A stretch of DNA of 64,000 nucleotides from Promicromonospora sukumoe 327MFSha3.1 (lineage in GTDB: Bacteria > Actinomycetota > Actinomycetes > Actinomycetales > Cellulomonadaceae): contig NZ_ARQM01000010.1 of the NCBI RefSeq assembly GCF_000385135.1, forward strand, positions 1,550,001-1,614,000. The letters are read 5' to 3'. Position 1 is the stretch's first letter; every line of letters begins with the position of its first letter. Below, piece after piece: positions 8,119 to 16,977 of this stretch. The notes under the pieces are model-generated. The model ran no database searches, had not been told where the DNA came from, and was given only the letters and a program-made list of their open reading frames with translations. The position numbers were made by a program, and so were the translations under genes.

Positions 8119-8946
8119 ATGATCGCAGTGACAGGGAGCAGCGGCAAGCTCGGGCGGGCGACGGTCGAGCGGCTCCGCGCCGACGGCCGGGACGTGCTCG
8201 GGCTCGACGTCGCCGGACCGGCCGGCCCCGGCTTCACGCGCGTCGACCTGACCGACGGCGGCCAGACCCTCGACGCGCTGCTCGGCGTCACCGCGCGGCA
8301 CCAGGGGCTGGAGGCGCTCGTGCACCTGGCCGCCGTGCCCGTCAACGGCATCGTGCCCGACGCCACCACGTTCCGGACCAACGTCCTGGCCTCGTTCAAC
8401 GTGCTGCACGCCGCCCAGCGGGCGGGGATCACCACGGTGGTCCTCGCGTCCAGCATCACGGCCATGGGGTTCCCGTTCGACGAGGCCCCGCCGGGGCTCC
8501 CGGTCGACGAGTCGTACACCAGCGCCAACAACACCTACGGGCTCGGCAAGGTGGTCGAGGAGGCGATGGCGGCGCAGCTCGTGCGGTGGCTGCCCGGTGC
8601 GTCGTACACCGCGCTGCGGTTCACGAACGTCGTCGGCGCCGACGAGTACGACACCTTCGACCGGGCCGCGGAGCCGCTCTACCGCCGCGACCTGCTCGGC
8701 TCGTGGGTCGACGCGCGGGACGGCGCCGCCGCGGTCGCGTGCGCGCTCGCGGCGGCCCGCCCGGGTTTCCGCGTGTACAACGTGGCCGCGCCCACGTCTG
8801 GCTCGGCGATCGCGTCGCGCGAGCTCGCCGCGTCGTGGTTCCCCGGCACCCCCGTCGCGGACGACCTGGGCGAGTTCGAGTCGCTCGTGTCCACGCGGCG
8901 CATCCAGGCGGAGCTGGGCTTCCGCGCCGAGCACGACTGGCGGTGA
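8119..8946 (+). CDS. NAD(P)-dependent epimerase/dehydratase-type oxidoreductase (extended SDR)
   Basis: A 275-residue Rossmann protein with the N-terminal nucleotide motif GSSGKLG, a Ser in the active-site region (VVLASSITAMG) and YGLGK as the catalytic Tyr-x3-Lys. This is the extended SDR pattern seen in sugar epimerases and uronate dehydrogenases. ATG at 8119 was chosen because GGAGGCAGACGA precedes it; the frame is open further upstream but that lies in the regulatory region. The neighbours suggest oxidation or epimerization of a released sugar. It is a candidate for the missing D-apiose dehydrogenase step, but known apiose dehydrogenases may belong to another family, so this stays open. 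Confidence 0.75.
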   Translation: MIAVTGSSGKLGRATVERLRADGRDVLGLDVAGPAGPGFTRVDLTDGGQTLDALLGVTARHQGLEALVHLAAVPVNGIVPDATTFRTNVLASFNVLHAAQRAGITTVVLASSITAMGFPFDEAPPGLPVDESYTSANNTYGLGKVVEEAMAAQLVRWLPGASYTALRFTNVVGADEYDTFDRAAEPLYRRDLLGSWVDARDGAAAVACALAAARPGFRVYNVAAPTSGSAIASRELAASWFPGTPVADDLGEFESLVSTRRIQAELGFRAEHDWR

Positions 8947-8950
8947 CGGT

Positions 8951-11900
8951 TCAGGCCCGGAGCAGGCGGACCGGGCCGAGCAGCCCCGCGGGCGACAGGG
9001 GTGCGTCCTCCAGCCGGAAGGGCGCCATGCGCCACGTGGCACGCTCCGGCTCGGGCAGGGTCTCGTCGAGGAGCATCCGGTTGGCCCAGGTGCCGGCGAC
9101 CTCGACCTCCAGGACGTTCTCGCCGTCCCGCAGCGCGCCACCGATCCCGGCGGCGTAGGGCGGGGTCCACACGACACCGCAGTCGACGTCGTTCACCCTG
9201 ACCCGGGCCACGCCGGCGACCGCGCCCAGGTCCAGGCGGGCGCCCGGGTCCCGCCCCGGGGCCAGCCGGGTGCGGTAGGTGGCCGTGCCGGCGTGGTGGC
9301 GCACCCGGGGGTCCGGGTGGGCGGACAGGTCGGCGAGCGCGTCGAGGTGGATCGGCCCGGCGGGGGAGTGCGGGCCCGGGGAGAACGTCACGCTCCACGG
9401 GGCGTCGTGCTCGGCGGCGGCGGTGGGGATGTCTCGCGGGGCGTGGTCTCCGGGCCTCCCCGGTCGCTCGAACCGGAGGAACACGGAGCCGGCGACGTCG
9501 AGGGTGACCGGGACGAACGTCCGGCCCTCCGCCGTCCACCAGCGCGGGGCGTCCTCGGCCGTCCCGGCGAGCGGGTCGTCGAGGACCGGCACGCGGCCGG
9601 TGCCGCGCGTGGAGACCACCAGCGTGCGGCGGCGGGGCGCCTGGTTGGAGAGGAAGTAGACGTCGGCGGCGCCGTCGCGGCGGTGCGTCCAGGCGAGGGG
9701 CTCCTGGCCTCCCGGTTCTCCGGCCTCAGGGTCTTCGGTAGCGGGGTGGAAGAGCACGTCCGGCTCGACGCCGACGTCGCGCAGGTCGGGGCGGTGCCAC
9801 GGCAGCGCCGCCCCCTGCACCGAGGCGCCTGGGCCGTCCCACAGCCGGTCGATCGCCCGCGCCCAGGACTCCTCGTCGGGCTCGTGGCCCGGGCTGCGCA
9901 CGGGCCGCTCCCCGAGCAGCACGGTCAGGCCCGCGTCCCGCAGCTCGGCCAGCCGGCCGGCCATCGTGGTCGAGAGCACGGGGACCGGCGATGTCGGGCC
10001 GGGACCCGGCACGACCAGTACCGCGTAGCTCGCGCCACCCGGGAAGGTGAGGCGGCCGTCCGTCACGCGGGCGAGCCGGAGCAGGGCGTCGGGGTTGACG
10101 CTGTCGTACGCGTAGCCGCGCAGCGGGTCGACCCAGTCGGCCGTGCCGACGACGTGGGCGCTGTGCAGGGCCTCCTTCGGCTGCCGGCGCAGCGGGTGCC
10201 CGGCGTTGGCGAGCCGTCGCGACTCGGCGCGCACCCGGTCCGCGCCGACCAGGCCGGGCAGGGTGGGGACCAGGCGCTCGGGCAGCACCGCGCGGCTGGG
10301 GAGCTCCTCGCCGGTGAAGACGGCGACGTCCACCACCGGGACGCCGCGCTGGAGGCGGTCCTGCACGCGCCGGTGGTACTCGACGAGCGCGGGCGCGCCC
10401 AGGTGCCACCACGGCTGGTCGCGCTGGAAGACCGTGCCGGTGTTGTCGAGCGTCATGCCGGGCGCCCGGTCGGTCCAGGGGTTGTGCACGAACACGTGGT
10501 AGAAGAACCGGTTCGCGCCGAGGGCGAAGTTCAGGTCGCCCAGGGCCTTGAGCGTGCCGGGGTGCTCGTCCCAGTCGATGCGTAGCTGGGTGAACGCCTC
10601 GGCCTGGACGATCTGCCGCCCGTAGACGTGGGCCGCGGAGATCGCGTCCCGCATGTCGTTGGGCTTGTCGTGGGTGGGGCTGCGCAGCCAGAACTCGCCC
10701 GCGGGCAGGTCGACGTGCTGGAAGTGCGCCATCCCGTCGGACGTCATCGTGGGCGCGACGCACTCGCTGCTGAACGCCGTCCCTGCGGCGTGCGCGCGGT
10801 CGGCCATCGTGGCGAAGAAGACGTCCACCACGAGCTCCGAGATGGTGCGCCGCACGTCGTGCAGCACCTGCTCGGTGCGGCGCACGCTCTCCAGCGGCAC
10901 GCCGGCGAGCAGGGGGAGCCAGGGCAGCAGGTCGTAGCCGCGCCGACGCGCGAACTCGTCCGCGAACCGGGGCGACCAGTTCTGGCTGCCGCACTCCCAG
11001 CTGTCGATGTGGAACACGCTGAGCACGCGCCCGGCCAGGTCGCCCGCGGTGCGCAGCGCCTGCCCGAACCAGGAGTCGAACTGGAGGGCGGCCGCCTCCG
11101 CCGAGAACTTGTCGGCCTCCAGGCCGCGCGCCGCCCCCGCGGTCTCGTTGCGCTGCCCCGTCGACGTGTGGCCGATGCGCACGACGCGCCACGACCCCTC
11201 CGGCGGCGACCAGTGCAGCACGCCCGCGTCGTCGACGTGCGCGGTCACGTCGACCAGGTCGCCCGGCGGGTAGCAGTCCTCGTCGGTCAGTGCCCCGGGC
11301 GCCGGCTCCGGGGCGACGCGCCAGACGGCCCCCGACCTGCCCTCGAGATGGTCGACGACGGGGCGTGCCGACGGCCGCAGGCCACGCAGCACGCAGGTCG
11401 GCGCCCACTTCGCGGCGTCAAGGTCCTCCGTGCCGGGCTCGGTGCCGTCCGGGTCGTGCACGAACCGCCAGCGCCGCGCGGTCCGGGGCGGCAGGGCGTG
11501 GGTGTAGTCCGCGCCGTCGTCCTGCCAGCCCGCGCGGGCTGGCCGCAGCCGCAGCACGGGCTCCAGCACGTCGTCGCCCGCGAGGACGCGCATGCGCTGC
11601 GGCTGGTGGGAGCGCAGCCCCGGGGCGACCCGTACCGCGCGCAGGGTGACCGGCTCGCCGAAGTCGAGCTCCACCCAGCCGCCCTCCTCGAGGTGCAGCT
11701 CCCGGTCGGCGGCGGCCGCGTCGTCGTCGCCGGCGTCCAGCAGGAAGCCCGCGTCCAGGCCCTCGTCGGTGCGCACCACGGGCCGGGGCAGCGGGGCGTC
11801 CGTGGCCCGCGCGGGCAGGGCGAACGTGCGGAGGTCGCGGTAGTGGCCCTCCCGCGTCGGCGGCAGGGGCAGGGTCGTGGGCCCGCCGCCGGCGGTCACG

Positions 11901-12259
11901 ACGGCCTCGGACCAGGTGACCCGCTGCATGCTCAGCTCGGGCGTGATCCAGGGGCCGCCGGCCACCGCGAACCCGTCGCAGGCGTGCATGGCGAGCTGGA
12001 GCCCGAGCCGGTCCGCCTCCTGGAGCGCGTGCCGGACGAGCGCCCACCACTGCGGCGTGCCCTGGTGCACCGGCGGGTCGAGCAGGGGCGGCGTCGTCGC
12101 GCCCTTGATCGGCATGAGGTACGCCCCGGCGACGCCCGCGTGCGCCATGGCCTCGAGGTCCGCCGTGATCCCCTCGGCGGAGTAGGCGGAGTACATCCAG
12201 TACCAGTAGACCCAGGGTGCCGAGCCAGTCGCGCCAGCCGCGTCAGCCTGGTCAGCCAT
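8951..12259 (-). CDS. Glycoside hydrolase family 106, alpha-L-rhamnosidase-like
   Basis: A large 1102-residue protein with the GH106 N-terminal pattern (YWMYSAYSAEGITADLEAMA then GVAGAYLMP), a long catalytic region and a C-terminal beta-rich, carbohydrate-binding-like end with ARVRVNDVDCGVVWTPPY. GH106 enzymes remove alpha-L-rhamnose, including from rhamnogalacturonan II. No signal peptide is visible, so it is probably cytoplasmic. ATG lies one base after the stop of the upstream permease, making it the fourth gene of the 15299-8951 operon and tying it to that transporter's ligand. It ends convergent to the SDR gene, four bases apart. Confidence 0.85.
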   Translation of the reverse strand: MADQADAAGATGSAPWVYWYWMYSAYSAEGITADLEAMAHAGVAGAYLMPIKGATTPPLLDPPVHQGTPQWWALVRHALQEADRLGLQLAMHACDGFAVAGGPWITPELSMQRVTWSEAVVTAGGGPTTLPLPPTREGHYRDLRTFALPARATDAPLPRPVVRTDEGLDAGFLLDAGDDDAAAADRELHLEEGGWVELDFGEPVTLRAVRVAPGLRSHQPQRMRVLAGDDVLEPVLRLRPARAGWQDDGADYTHALPPRTARRWRFVHDPDGTEPGTEDLDAAKWAPTCVLRGLRPSARPVVDHLEGRSGAVWRVAPEPAPGALTDEDCYPPGDLVDVTAHVDDAGVLHWSPPEGSWRVVRIGHTSTGQRNETAGAARGLEADKFSAEAAALQFDSWFGQALRTAGDLAGRVLSVFHIDSWECGSQNWSPRFADEFARRRGYDLLPWLPLLAGVPLESVRRTEQVLHDVRRTISELVVDVFFATMADRAHAAGTAFSSECVAPTMTSDGMAHFQHVDLPAGEFWLRSPTHDKPNDMRDAISAAHVYGRQIVQAEAFTQLRIDWDEHPGTLKALGDLNFALGANRFFYHVFVHNPWTDRAPGMTLDNTGTVFQRDQPWWHLGAPALVEYHRRVQDRLQRGVPVVDVAVFTGEELPSRAVLPERLVPTLPGLVGADRVRAESRRLANAGHPLRRQPKEALHSAHVVGTADWVDPLRGYAYDSVNPDALLRLARVTDGRLTFPGGASYAVLVVPGPGPTSPVPVLSTTMAGRLAELRDAGLTVLLGERPVRSPGHEPDEESWARAIDRLWDGPGASVQGAALPWHRPDLRDVGVEPDVLFHPATEDPEAGEPGGQEPLAWTHRRDGAADVYFLSNQAPRRRTLVVSTRGTGRVPVLDDPLAGTAEDAPRWWTAEGRTFVPVTLDVAGSVFLRFERPGRPGDHAPRDIPTAAAEHDAPWSVTFSPGPHSPAGPIHLDALADLSAHPDPRVRHHAGTATYRTRLAPGRDPGARLDLGAVAGVARVRVNDVDCGVVWTPPYAAGIGGALRDGENVLEVEVAGTWANRMLLDETLPEPERATWRMAPFRLEDAPLSPAGLLGPVRLLRA

Positions 12260-12260
12260 G

Positions 12261-13088
12261 TCAGCCCTTCACCGCCCCGGCCGTCGCGCTGCTCATGACC
12301 TGCCGGCGGAAGAAGAGGAACAGCACGATCAGCGGGATGGTGGCGAGCAGGGTCGCCGCCATCACCACGGGGTAGTCGCTGGTGCCGTGGCTGCCGTTGA
12401 GCTGCTGCAGCGCGACGGGCAGCGTGTACTTCTCCTGGTCGTTGAGCACGAGCAGGGGCCACAGGTACTCGTTCCAGTTCCACATGAACTGGAAGACGGT
12501 GAACCCGGCGACCGCCGGCCGCAGGGCCGGCAGCGCCACGTGCCAGAACACGCGCAGGAACCCGGCGCCGTCCACCCGGGCGGCCTCCATGACCTCGTAC
12601 TGCACCGCCTCCCGCGCGGCCTGCCGCATCCAGAAGATCCCGAACGCGCTCGCCGCCCCGGGCACGATCAGCGGGAGGTAGGTGTTCAGCCAGCCCAGGT
12701 CGGCGTAGATCTGGAACGTCGGCACGAGCATGACGCCGGTGGGCAGCGTCATGGTGAGCAGCAGGACGGCGAACAGCGGGTCCCGGCCCGGGAAGCGGTA
12801 CATCGCGAAGACGAACCCGGACAGGGCGGCGATCGCGACGGTCAGCAGGGTCGCGGTGACCGAGACGACGACGGAGTTCGCGAACGCGCCCAGGAAGTCG
12901 ACGCTCCCGGTCAGCCGCTCGATGTTCGACACGATCTCGCCGCCGGGGACCAGGCGCGGCGGGCTGGAGAAGATGTCGGACGTGCGGCTGGTCGCCATGA
13001 CGGCGAGCCAGTAGAAGGGGAACGCGAAGAGCGCGGCGGCCGGGATCAGGACGGCGTGCTGCAGCCAGGCGTGGCGTCGGGACCTCAT
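12261..13088 (-). CDS. ABC sugar permease, MalG type
   Basis: A 275-residue inner-membrane permease with about six helices and the EAA-type loop (EVMEAARVDGAGFL). The start ATG overlaps the stop of the upstream permease by four bases (ATGA), and the GH106 gene follows after one base. ATG at 13088 was selected over much longer upstream frames because these overlap the other permease. Confidence 0.9.
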   Translation of the reverse strand: MRSRRHAWLQHAVLIPAAALFAFPFYWLAVMATSRTSDIFSSPPRLVPGGEIVSNIERLTGSVDFLGAFANSVVVSVTATLLTVAIAALSGFVFAMYRFPGRDPLFAVLLLTMTLPTGVMLVPTFQIYADLGWLNTYLPLIVPGAASAFGIFWMRQAAREAVQYEVMEAARVDGAGFLRVFWHVALPALRPAVAGFTVFQFMWNWNEYLWPLLVLNDQEKYTLPVALQQLNGSHGTSDYPVVMAATLLATIPLIVLFLFFRRQVMSSATAGAVKG

Positions 13089-14038
13089 GACATCTCCTTG
13101 CGGCGCCCGTTGATGACGCGCGAGTTGAACAGGGCCAGCAGGACGAGGACGACGAAGACGCCCCAGCCGATCGTGGTCGCGAAGCCCAGGTCGGGGGCGA
13201 CCGTCGGCAGCGTCGTGCCCATGTAGCCGACCTGCAGGAACATCAGCGTCACGACCGAGCCGTCCGGCCCGCCCAGGCCGTTGGTGAGCACCTGCGGCTC
13301 GGTGAAGATCTGGAAGCCGCTGATCGTGCCGGTCACGGCGACGAACAGGACGGTGGGCCAGATCATCGGCACCGTGATGGAGCGCAGGATGCGCCACGGC
13401 CCGGCCCCGTCCAGGCGGGCCGCCTCGTAGAGGGTCGGCGGGATCGATGCGATGCCGGCCAGGAAGATGACGACGAAGTACCCGAAGCCGCGCCAGAAGA
13501 TCATCAGGGCGACGACGAGCCGCACGCCCCACGCCGTCGTCATCCACGGCACGGCGCCGAGCCCGACCGCCTCGAGCAGGGTGTTGATGATGCCGAACTC
13601 GTTGGAGAAGAGGGACTGGAACACGATCGCCACGGCGACGATCGACGTCACCTGGGGCAGGAAGAAGAGGGTCTGGTAGATGCCCCGGCCCTTGAGGCGG
13701 GGCGAGCTGAGCAGGGCCGCCGCGCCCAGGGCCGCGAGGATCACGGGGACCTGGGCGATCAGGAAGATGATCACGGTGTTGCCGAGGGCGTCGAGGAACT
13801 CGCCCGAGCTCACGAGGCGCGTGAACTGGTCGAGGCCGACCTGGTCGGGCTCGCCGAGCCCGTCCCACGAGACGGTCGACAGGTACAGCGCGAACACCAG
13901 CGGGAAGAGCCCGAAGACGGCGAACAGGACGTAGAACGGCGAGATGGCGAGGTACTCCCGCCAGTACCGCCGAAGGGCCGGCTGGTCGGCCCTCCGGCGG
14001 GTGGTGGGCACGGCGGGGCGTGCGGTCCTCCTGGGCAT
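13085..14038 (-). CDS. ABC sugar permease, MalF type
   Basis: A 317-residue permease with a basic N-terminal tail, about six hydrophobic helices and the EAA-type loop (TLYEAARLDGAGPW). It sits between the binding protein (14061-15299) and the second permease. Together they form a second importer of the locus, again without a local ATPase. Confidence 0.9.
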   Translation of the reverse strand: MPRRTARPAVPTTRRRADQPALRRYWREYLAISPFYVLFAVFGLFPLVFALYLSTVSWDGLGEPDQVGLDQFTRLVSSGEFLDALGNTVIIFLIAQVPVILAALGAAALLSSPRLKGRGIYQTLFFLPQVTSIVAVAIVFQSLFSNEFGIINTLLEAVGLGAVPWMTTAWGVRLVVALMIFWRGFGYFVVIFLAGIASIPPTLYEAARLDGAGPWRILRSITVPMIWPTVLFVAVTGTISGFQIFTEPQVLTNGLGGPDGSVVTLMFLQVGYMGTTLPTVAPDLGFATTIGWGVFVVLVLLALFNSRVINGRRKEMS

Positions 14039-14060
14039 GCGTGGTCCTCCCCGCGTCGGG

Positions 14061-15299
14061 CTAGCGGCCCGAGTTCGCGTCGACGAGCGATCGGTAGACG
14101 GTCTCCGGGTCGTCGCCGCTGGCGGCGAGGTCGCTGAGCGCGACGAAGAACTGCGCCGCCACGACGCTCGACTCGGTGCCCTGGTAGACGACGGGCGCGT
14201 CCACGGCCGTGGCCGCCAGGGCGCCGAGCGTGTCCTGGCCCCCGTAGTAGTCCTGGGGCAGGGCGACGTCGGGGTCGGCGTGCACCTGCGTGGAGGGCGG
14301 GAACAGGCCCTTGTCGAGGTACCCGGCCTTCTGGGACGTGGGCCCGCCGAGGAAGGCGGCCACCTCGGCGGCCGCGTCCGCGTGGTCGCTCTCGGCGAGC
14401 GCCGAGACGAACGAGCCGCCGGTCGCGGCCGCTCCGCCGGGTACCGCGGTCACGCGCCAGTCGCCCGCCTGCTGCTCCCCGGCGGACTTCAGGAGGCCGT
14501 CCTCCCAGGCCGGGCCGACGAAGCCGACGATCTTCTCCTGGGTGAGCGCCGCGTTGAACTCCGGCGTGTACGGCTCGGTGTTGGCGCACAGCCCGTCCTG
14601 GGCGAGCGCGGCGGAGCCGACGAAGGCGTCGTGGGAGACGGGGGAGTCGACGACGTTGCTCTCCTGCCCGTCCTCGAGTGCGAAGTACGCGTAGCCGTCC
14701 TGGGCGAGCATCGCCTGATAGTTCTGGCCGGCGTGGTCGCAGACGTACACGTCCTCGTCGGCGGCCTGCTGGGCCAGCTCGCGGTACGCGTCCCAGGTGT
14801 CGACCTCGGCGGCCACCTCCTCGGGCTCGGCCGGGTAGCCGAGCTCCTCGAGGGCGTCGGCCCGGTAGAAGAAGCCCCACGGGCCGATGTCGGTGGGCAG
14901 CGCCACCTGCCGGCCCTCGGGGTCGCGGCCGAGCTCCAGGGCCCAGTCGACGGCGTCGCCCGCGGCCGCCTCGTCGGACAGGTCCACGAACTGGTCCGAG
15001 ACCTCGAAGAAGGACGGCAGGCTCCCGCCCATGACGACGACGTCCGGCAGGCCGCTGCGCGAGCGCAGCGCCGCGCGGAGCTTGTCCTCCACGTCGGGGA
15101 TGTCCTGCACCGTGATCTCGTAGTCCGGGAACTCCTCGTCGAGCAGGGTCTGGACGTCGTCGGGGAGCGAGGCCCCGCGTGCCCAGAGGGTCAGCTCGAC
15201 GGCGCCGTCGCCGCCGCCCGTGGTGCTCCCGCATGCCGTGACCAGCCCCAGGGTCGCGAGCGCCGCGACGGTGGTGGCCAGGGGTCGTGCTGCTCTCAT
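14061..15299 (-). CDS. Sugar ABC transporter substrate-binding lipoprotein
   Basis: A 412-residue family-1 extracellular binding protein. The signal peptide ends at the lipobox LVTAC (Cys23). The mature region has the usual alternating two-lobe pattern (VVVMGGSLPSFFEVSDQF, WGFFYRADALEELGYP). It is the first gene of a four-gene operon leading to GH106, and is transcribed away from the apiosidase-like and GH42 genes. Its ligand is therefore probably a rhamnose- and apiose-containing oligosaccharide (inference from context). Confidence 0.88.
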   Translation of the reverse strand: MRAARPLATTVAALATLGLVTACGSTTGGGDGAVELTLWARGASLPDDVQTLLDEEFPDYEITVQDIPDVEDKLRAALRSRSGLPDVVVMGGSLPSFFEVSDQFVDLSDEAAAGDAVDWALELGRDPEGRQVALPTDIGPWGFFYRADALEELGYPAEPEEVAAEVDTWDAYRELAQQAADEDVYVCDHAGQNYQAMLAQDGYAYFALEDGQESNVVDSPVSHDAFVGSAALAQDGLCANTEPYTPEFNAALTQEKIVGFVGPAWEDGLLKSAGEQQAGDWRVTAVPGGAAATGGSFVSALAESDHADAAAEVAAFLGGPTSQKAGYLDKGLFPPSTQVHADPDVALPQDYYGGQDTLGALAATAVDAPVVYQGTESSVVAAQFFVALSDLAASGDDPETVYRSLVDANSGR

Positions 15300-15365
15300 G
15301 TCGTGCCTCCGCTTGTTGGTGAAACGTCGTTGTCCTTCGCCAGCGAGGCGCCAGTCCGGAATGAT

Positions 15366-15377
15366 GAATGATCATTC
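15366..15377. promoter_or_regulatory. Perfect palindrome GAATGATCATTC, candidate operator
   Basis: A 12-base perfect palindrome in the 133-base divergent region between the binding-protein gene and the apiosidase-like gene. It is AT-rich against a GC-rich background and carries the same GAATG half-site as 8059-8076, so one regulator may bind both. Confidence 0.45.
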
Positions 15378-15432
15378 GCCGCTGGATATAGTACGCATCG
15401 CGTTGATACCTTTCAATGGAGCGAGGAGAGCC

Positions 15433-16977
15433 ATGACCCGCACGACGAGCCGCACGACGAGGTACGACACGGTCGAGCTGTCCTTCCGGGGCGACGACGC
15501 CCTGCCGGTGGACGGGCAGCCGCCGTTCACCGTGCGCCTGACCTGCGACGACGGCGGCGAGCCGGTGGTCGTCCCGGGGTTCTGGGACGGCAGCCACGAC
15601 TACCGGGCGCGGTTCTGCGCCGAGCGGGAAGGACGCTGGACGTGGGAGGTCGAGGACGCCCGGACCGCGCTCGACCGCACGGCCGGCGCCTTCGAGGTCG
15701 GCGACGGTGACGGGCACGGCGCGCACGGCCACGGCCCGGTGCGGGTGGCGCACCGGTTCCACTTCGCCCACGCCGACGGCACCCCGTTCCGGCCCGTCGG
15801 GACCACCGCCTACAACTGGCTGCACCAGGACGAGCCGCTCTTCGGCGACACGGTCGCCGCCGTCGCCGAGGCGGGGTTCAACAAGCTGCGGTTCATGGTC
15901 TTCCCGCAGGCCGGCGGCTACGTGGAGCACGTGCCCGACCTGCTGCCCTTCGAGCGGGTCGAGGGGCGGTGGGACGTGTCGCGCCCCGTGCCCGCCTTCT
16001 TCCGCAGGCTCGACGCCGCCGTGGCCGTCCTGGGGCAGCACGGGATCCAGGCGGACGTGCTGCTCCTGAACGCGTACGACCGCGGGTTCTTCGGGCTCGA
16101 CGGGCTGTCCGAGGAGGAGGACGCCGTCTACCTGCGCTACGTCGTGGCGCGGCTCGCGGCCTACCCGAACGTGTGGTGGTCGCTGTGCAACGAGTTCGAC
16201 CAGCTCGAGCGCCCCGCGGAGCGCTGGGACCGGGCCGGTGCGCTGCTCGCCGACCTGGACCCGCACCGGCACCTGCGCTCGATCCACAACTGGGTCGAGC
16301 TGTACGACAACAACCAGGCGTGGGTCACGCACGCGTCGCTCCAGAACGGGTCGGCGACGACCGAGCCCGGCCGGGCCAACCTCTACCGGGACGTGTGGGG
16401 CAAGCCCGTGGTGCTCGACGAGATCAAGTACGAGGGCGACATCCCGCTGCGGTGGGGCGACCTCGACGCGCGGCAGCTCGTGCACCAGTTCTGGAACACG
16501 ACCGTCGCCGGGTGCTACGCGTCGCACGGCGAGAGCTTCGTGACCCCGAGCGGCAGCCTGCACATGGTGGAGGGCGGGCGCCTCCGCGGCGAGGCGCCCG
16601 CGCGGCTGGCGTTCCTGCGGGAGGTGCTGGACGGGCTCGACGTGCCCGGCCTCGACCCGATCGACAAGTGGGACGACCCGGCGCACGTGGCCGGGGCGGC
16701 CCGCCGCCAGTACGTGCAGTACCTCGGCCGGTCCGCGCCCGAGCACTGGGAGTTCCGCCTCCCCGTGGGCTTCCCGGGGGAGCGGCCCGAGCCGGGCGAC
16801 GAGTTCGTGGTCGACGTGATCGACACGTGGCACATGACCGTCGAGCGTGTGCCCAGGCGGTTCGCCCTGACGGACGTCGAGCGGAACGAGGCCCGGGACC
16901 GGGCCTCCGCCCCGGTGGCGCTGCCTCACGGCGAGGCCGTCGCGCTGCTGGTCACGCGCGTGGAGCCGGCGGAATGA
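15433..16977 (+). CDS. GH140/apiosidase-like glycosidase with N-terminal DUF5060 domain
   Basis: A 514-residue protein. Residues about 10-95 form a beta-rich DUF5060-like domain (FWDGSHDYRARF, GRWTWEV). The rest is a TIM barrel of the DUF4038/apiosidase-like type. Two carboxylates stand at typical clan-A places: SLCNEFDQ (Glu about 253, acid/base) and VVLDEIKYEG (Glu about 329, nucleophile). GH140 enzymes cleave the bond between D-apiose and galacturonic acid in rhamnogalacturonan II. The co-located apionate operon strongly supports apiose as its product. No signal peptide. Start follows GAGGAGAG by two bases. The last base pair overlaps GH42 (ATGA). Confidence 0.75.
   Translation: MTRTTSRTTRYDTVELSFRGDDALPVDGQPPFTVRLTCDDGGEPVVVPGFWDGSHDYRARFCAEREGRWTWEVEDARTALDRTAGAFEVGDGDGHGAHGHGPVRVAHRFHFAHADGTPFRPVGTTAYNWLHQDEPLFGDTVAAVAEAGFNKLRFMVFPQAGGYVEHVPDLLPFERVEGRWDVSRPVPAFFRRLDAAVAVLGQHGIQADVLLLNAYDRGFFGLDGLSEEEDAVYLRYVVARLAAYPNVWWSLCNEFDQLERPAERWDRAGALLADLDPHRHLRSIHNWVELYDNNQAWVTHASLQNGSATTEPGRANLYRDVWGKPVVLDEIKYEGDIPLRWGDLDARQLVHQFWNTTVAGCYASHGESFVTPSGSLHMVEGGRLRGEAPARLAFLREVLDGLDVPGLDPIDKWDDPAHVAGAARRQYVQYLGRSAPEHWEFRLPVGFPGERPEPGDEFVVDVIDTWHMTVERVPRRFALTDVERNEARDRASAPVALPHGEAVALLVTRVEPAE

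Noticed and set aside
13810-16929. 1039-codon minus-strand open frame
   Set aside because: It runs across three real genes in other frames and has no family features.
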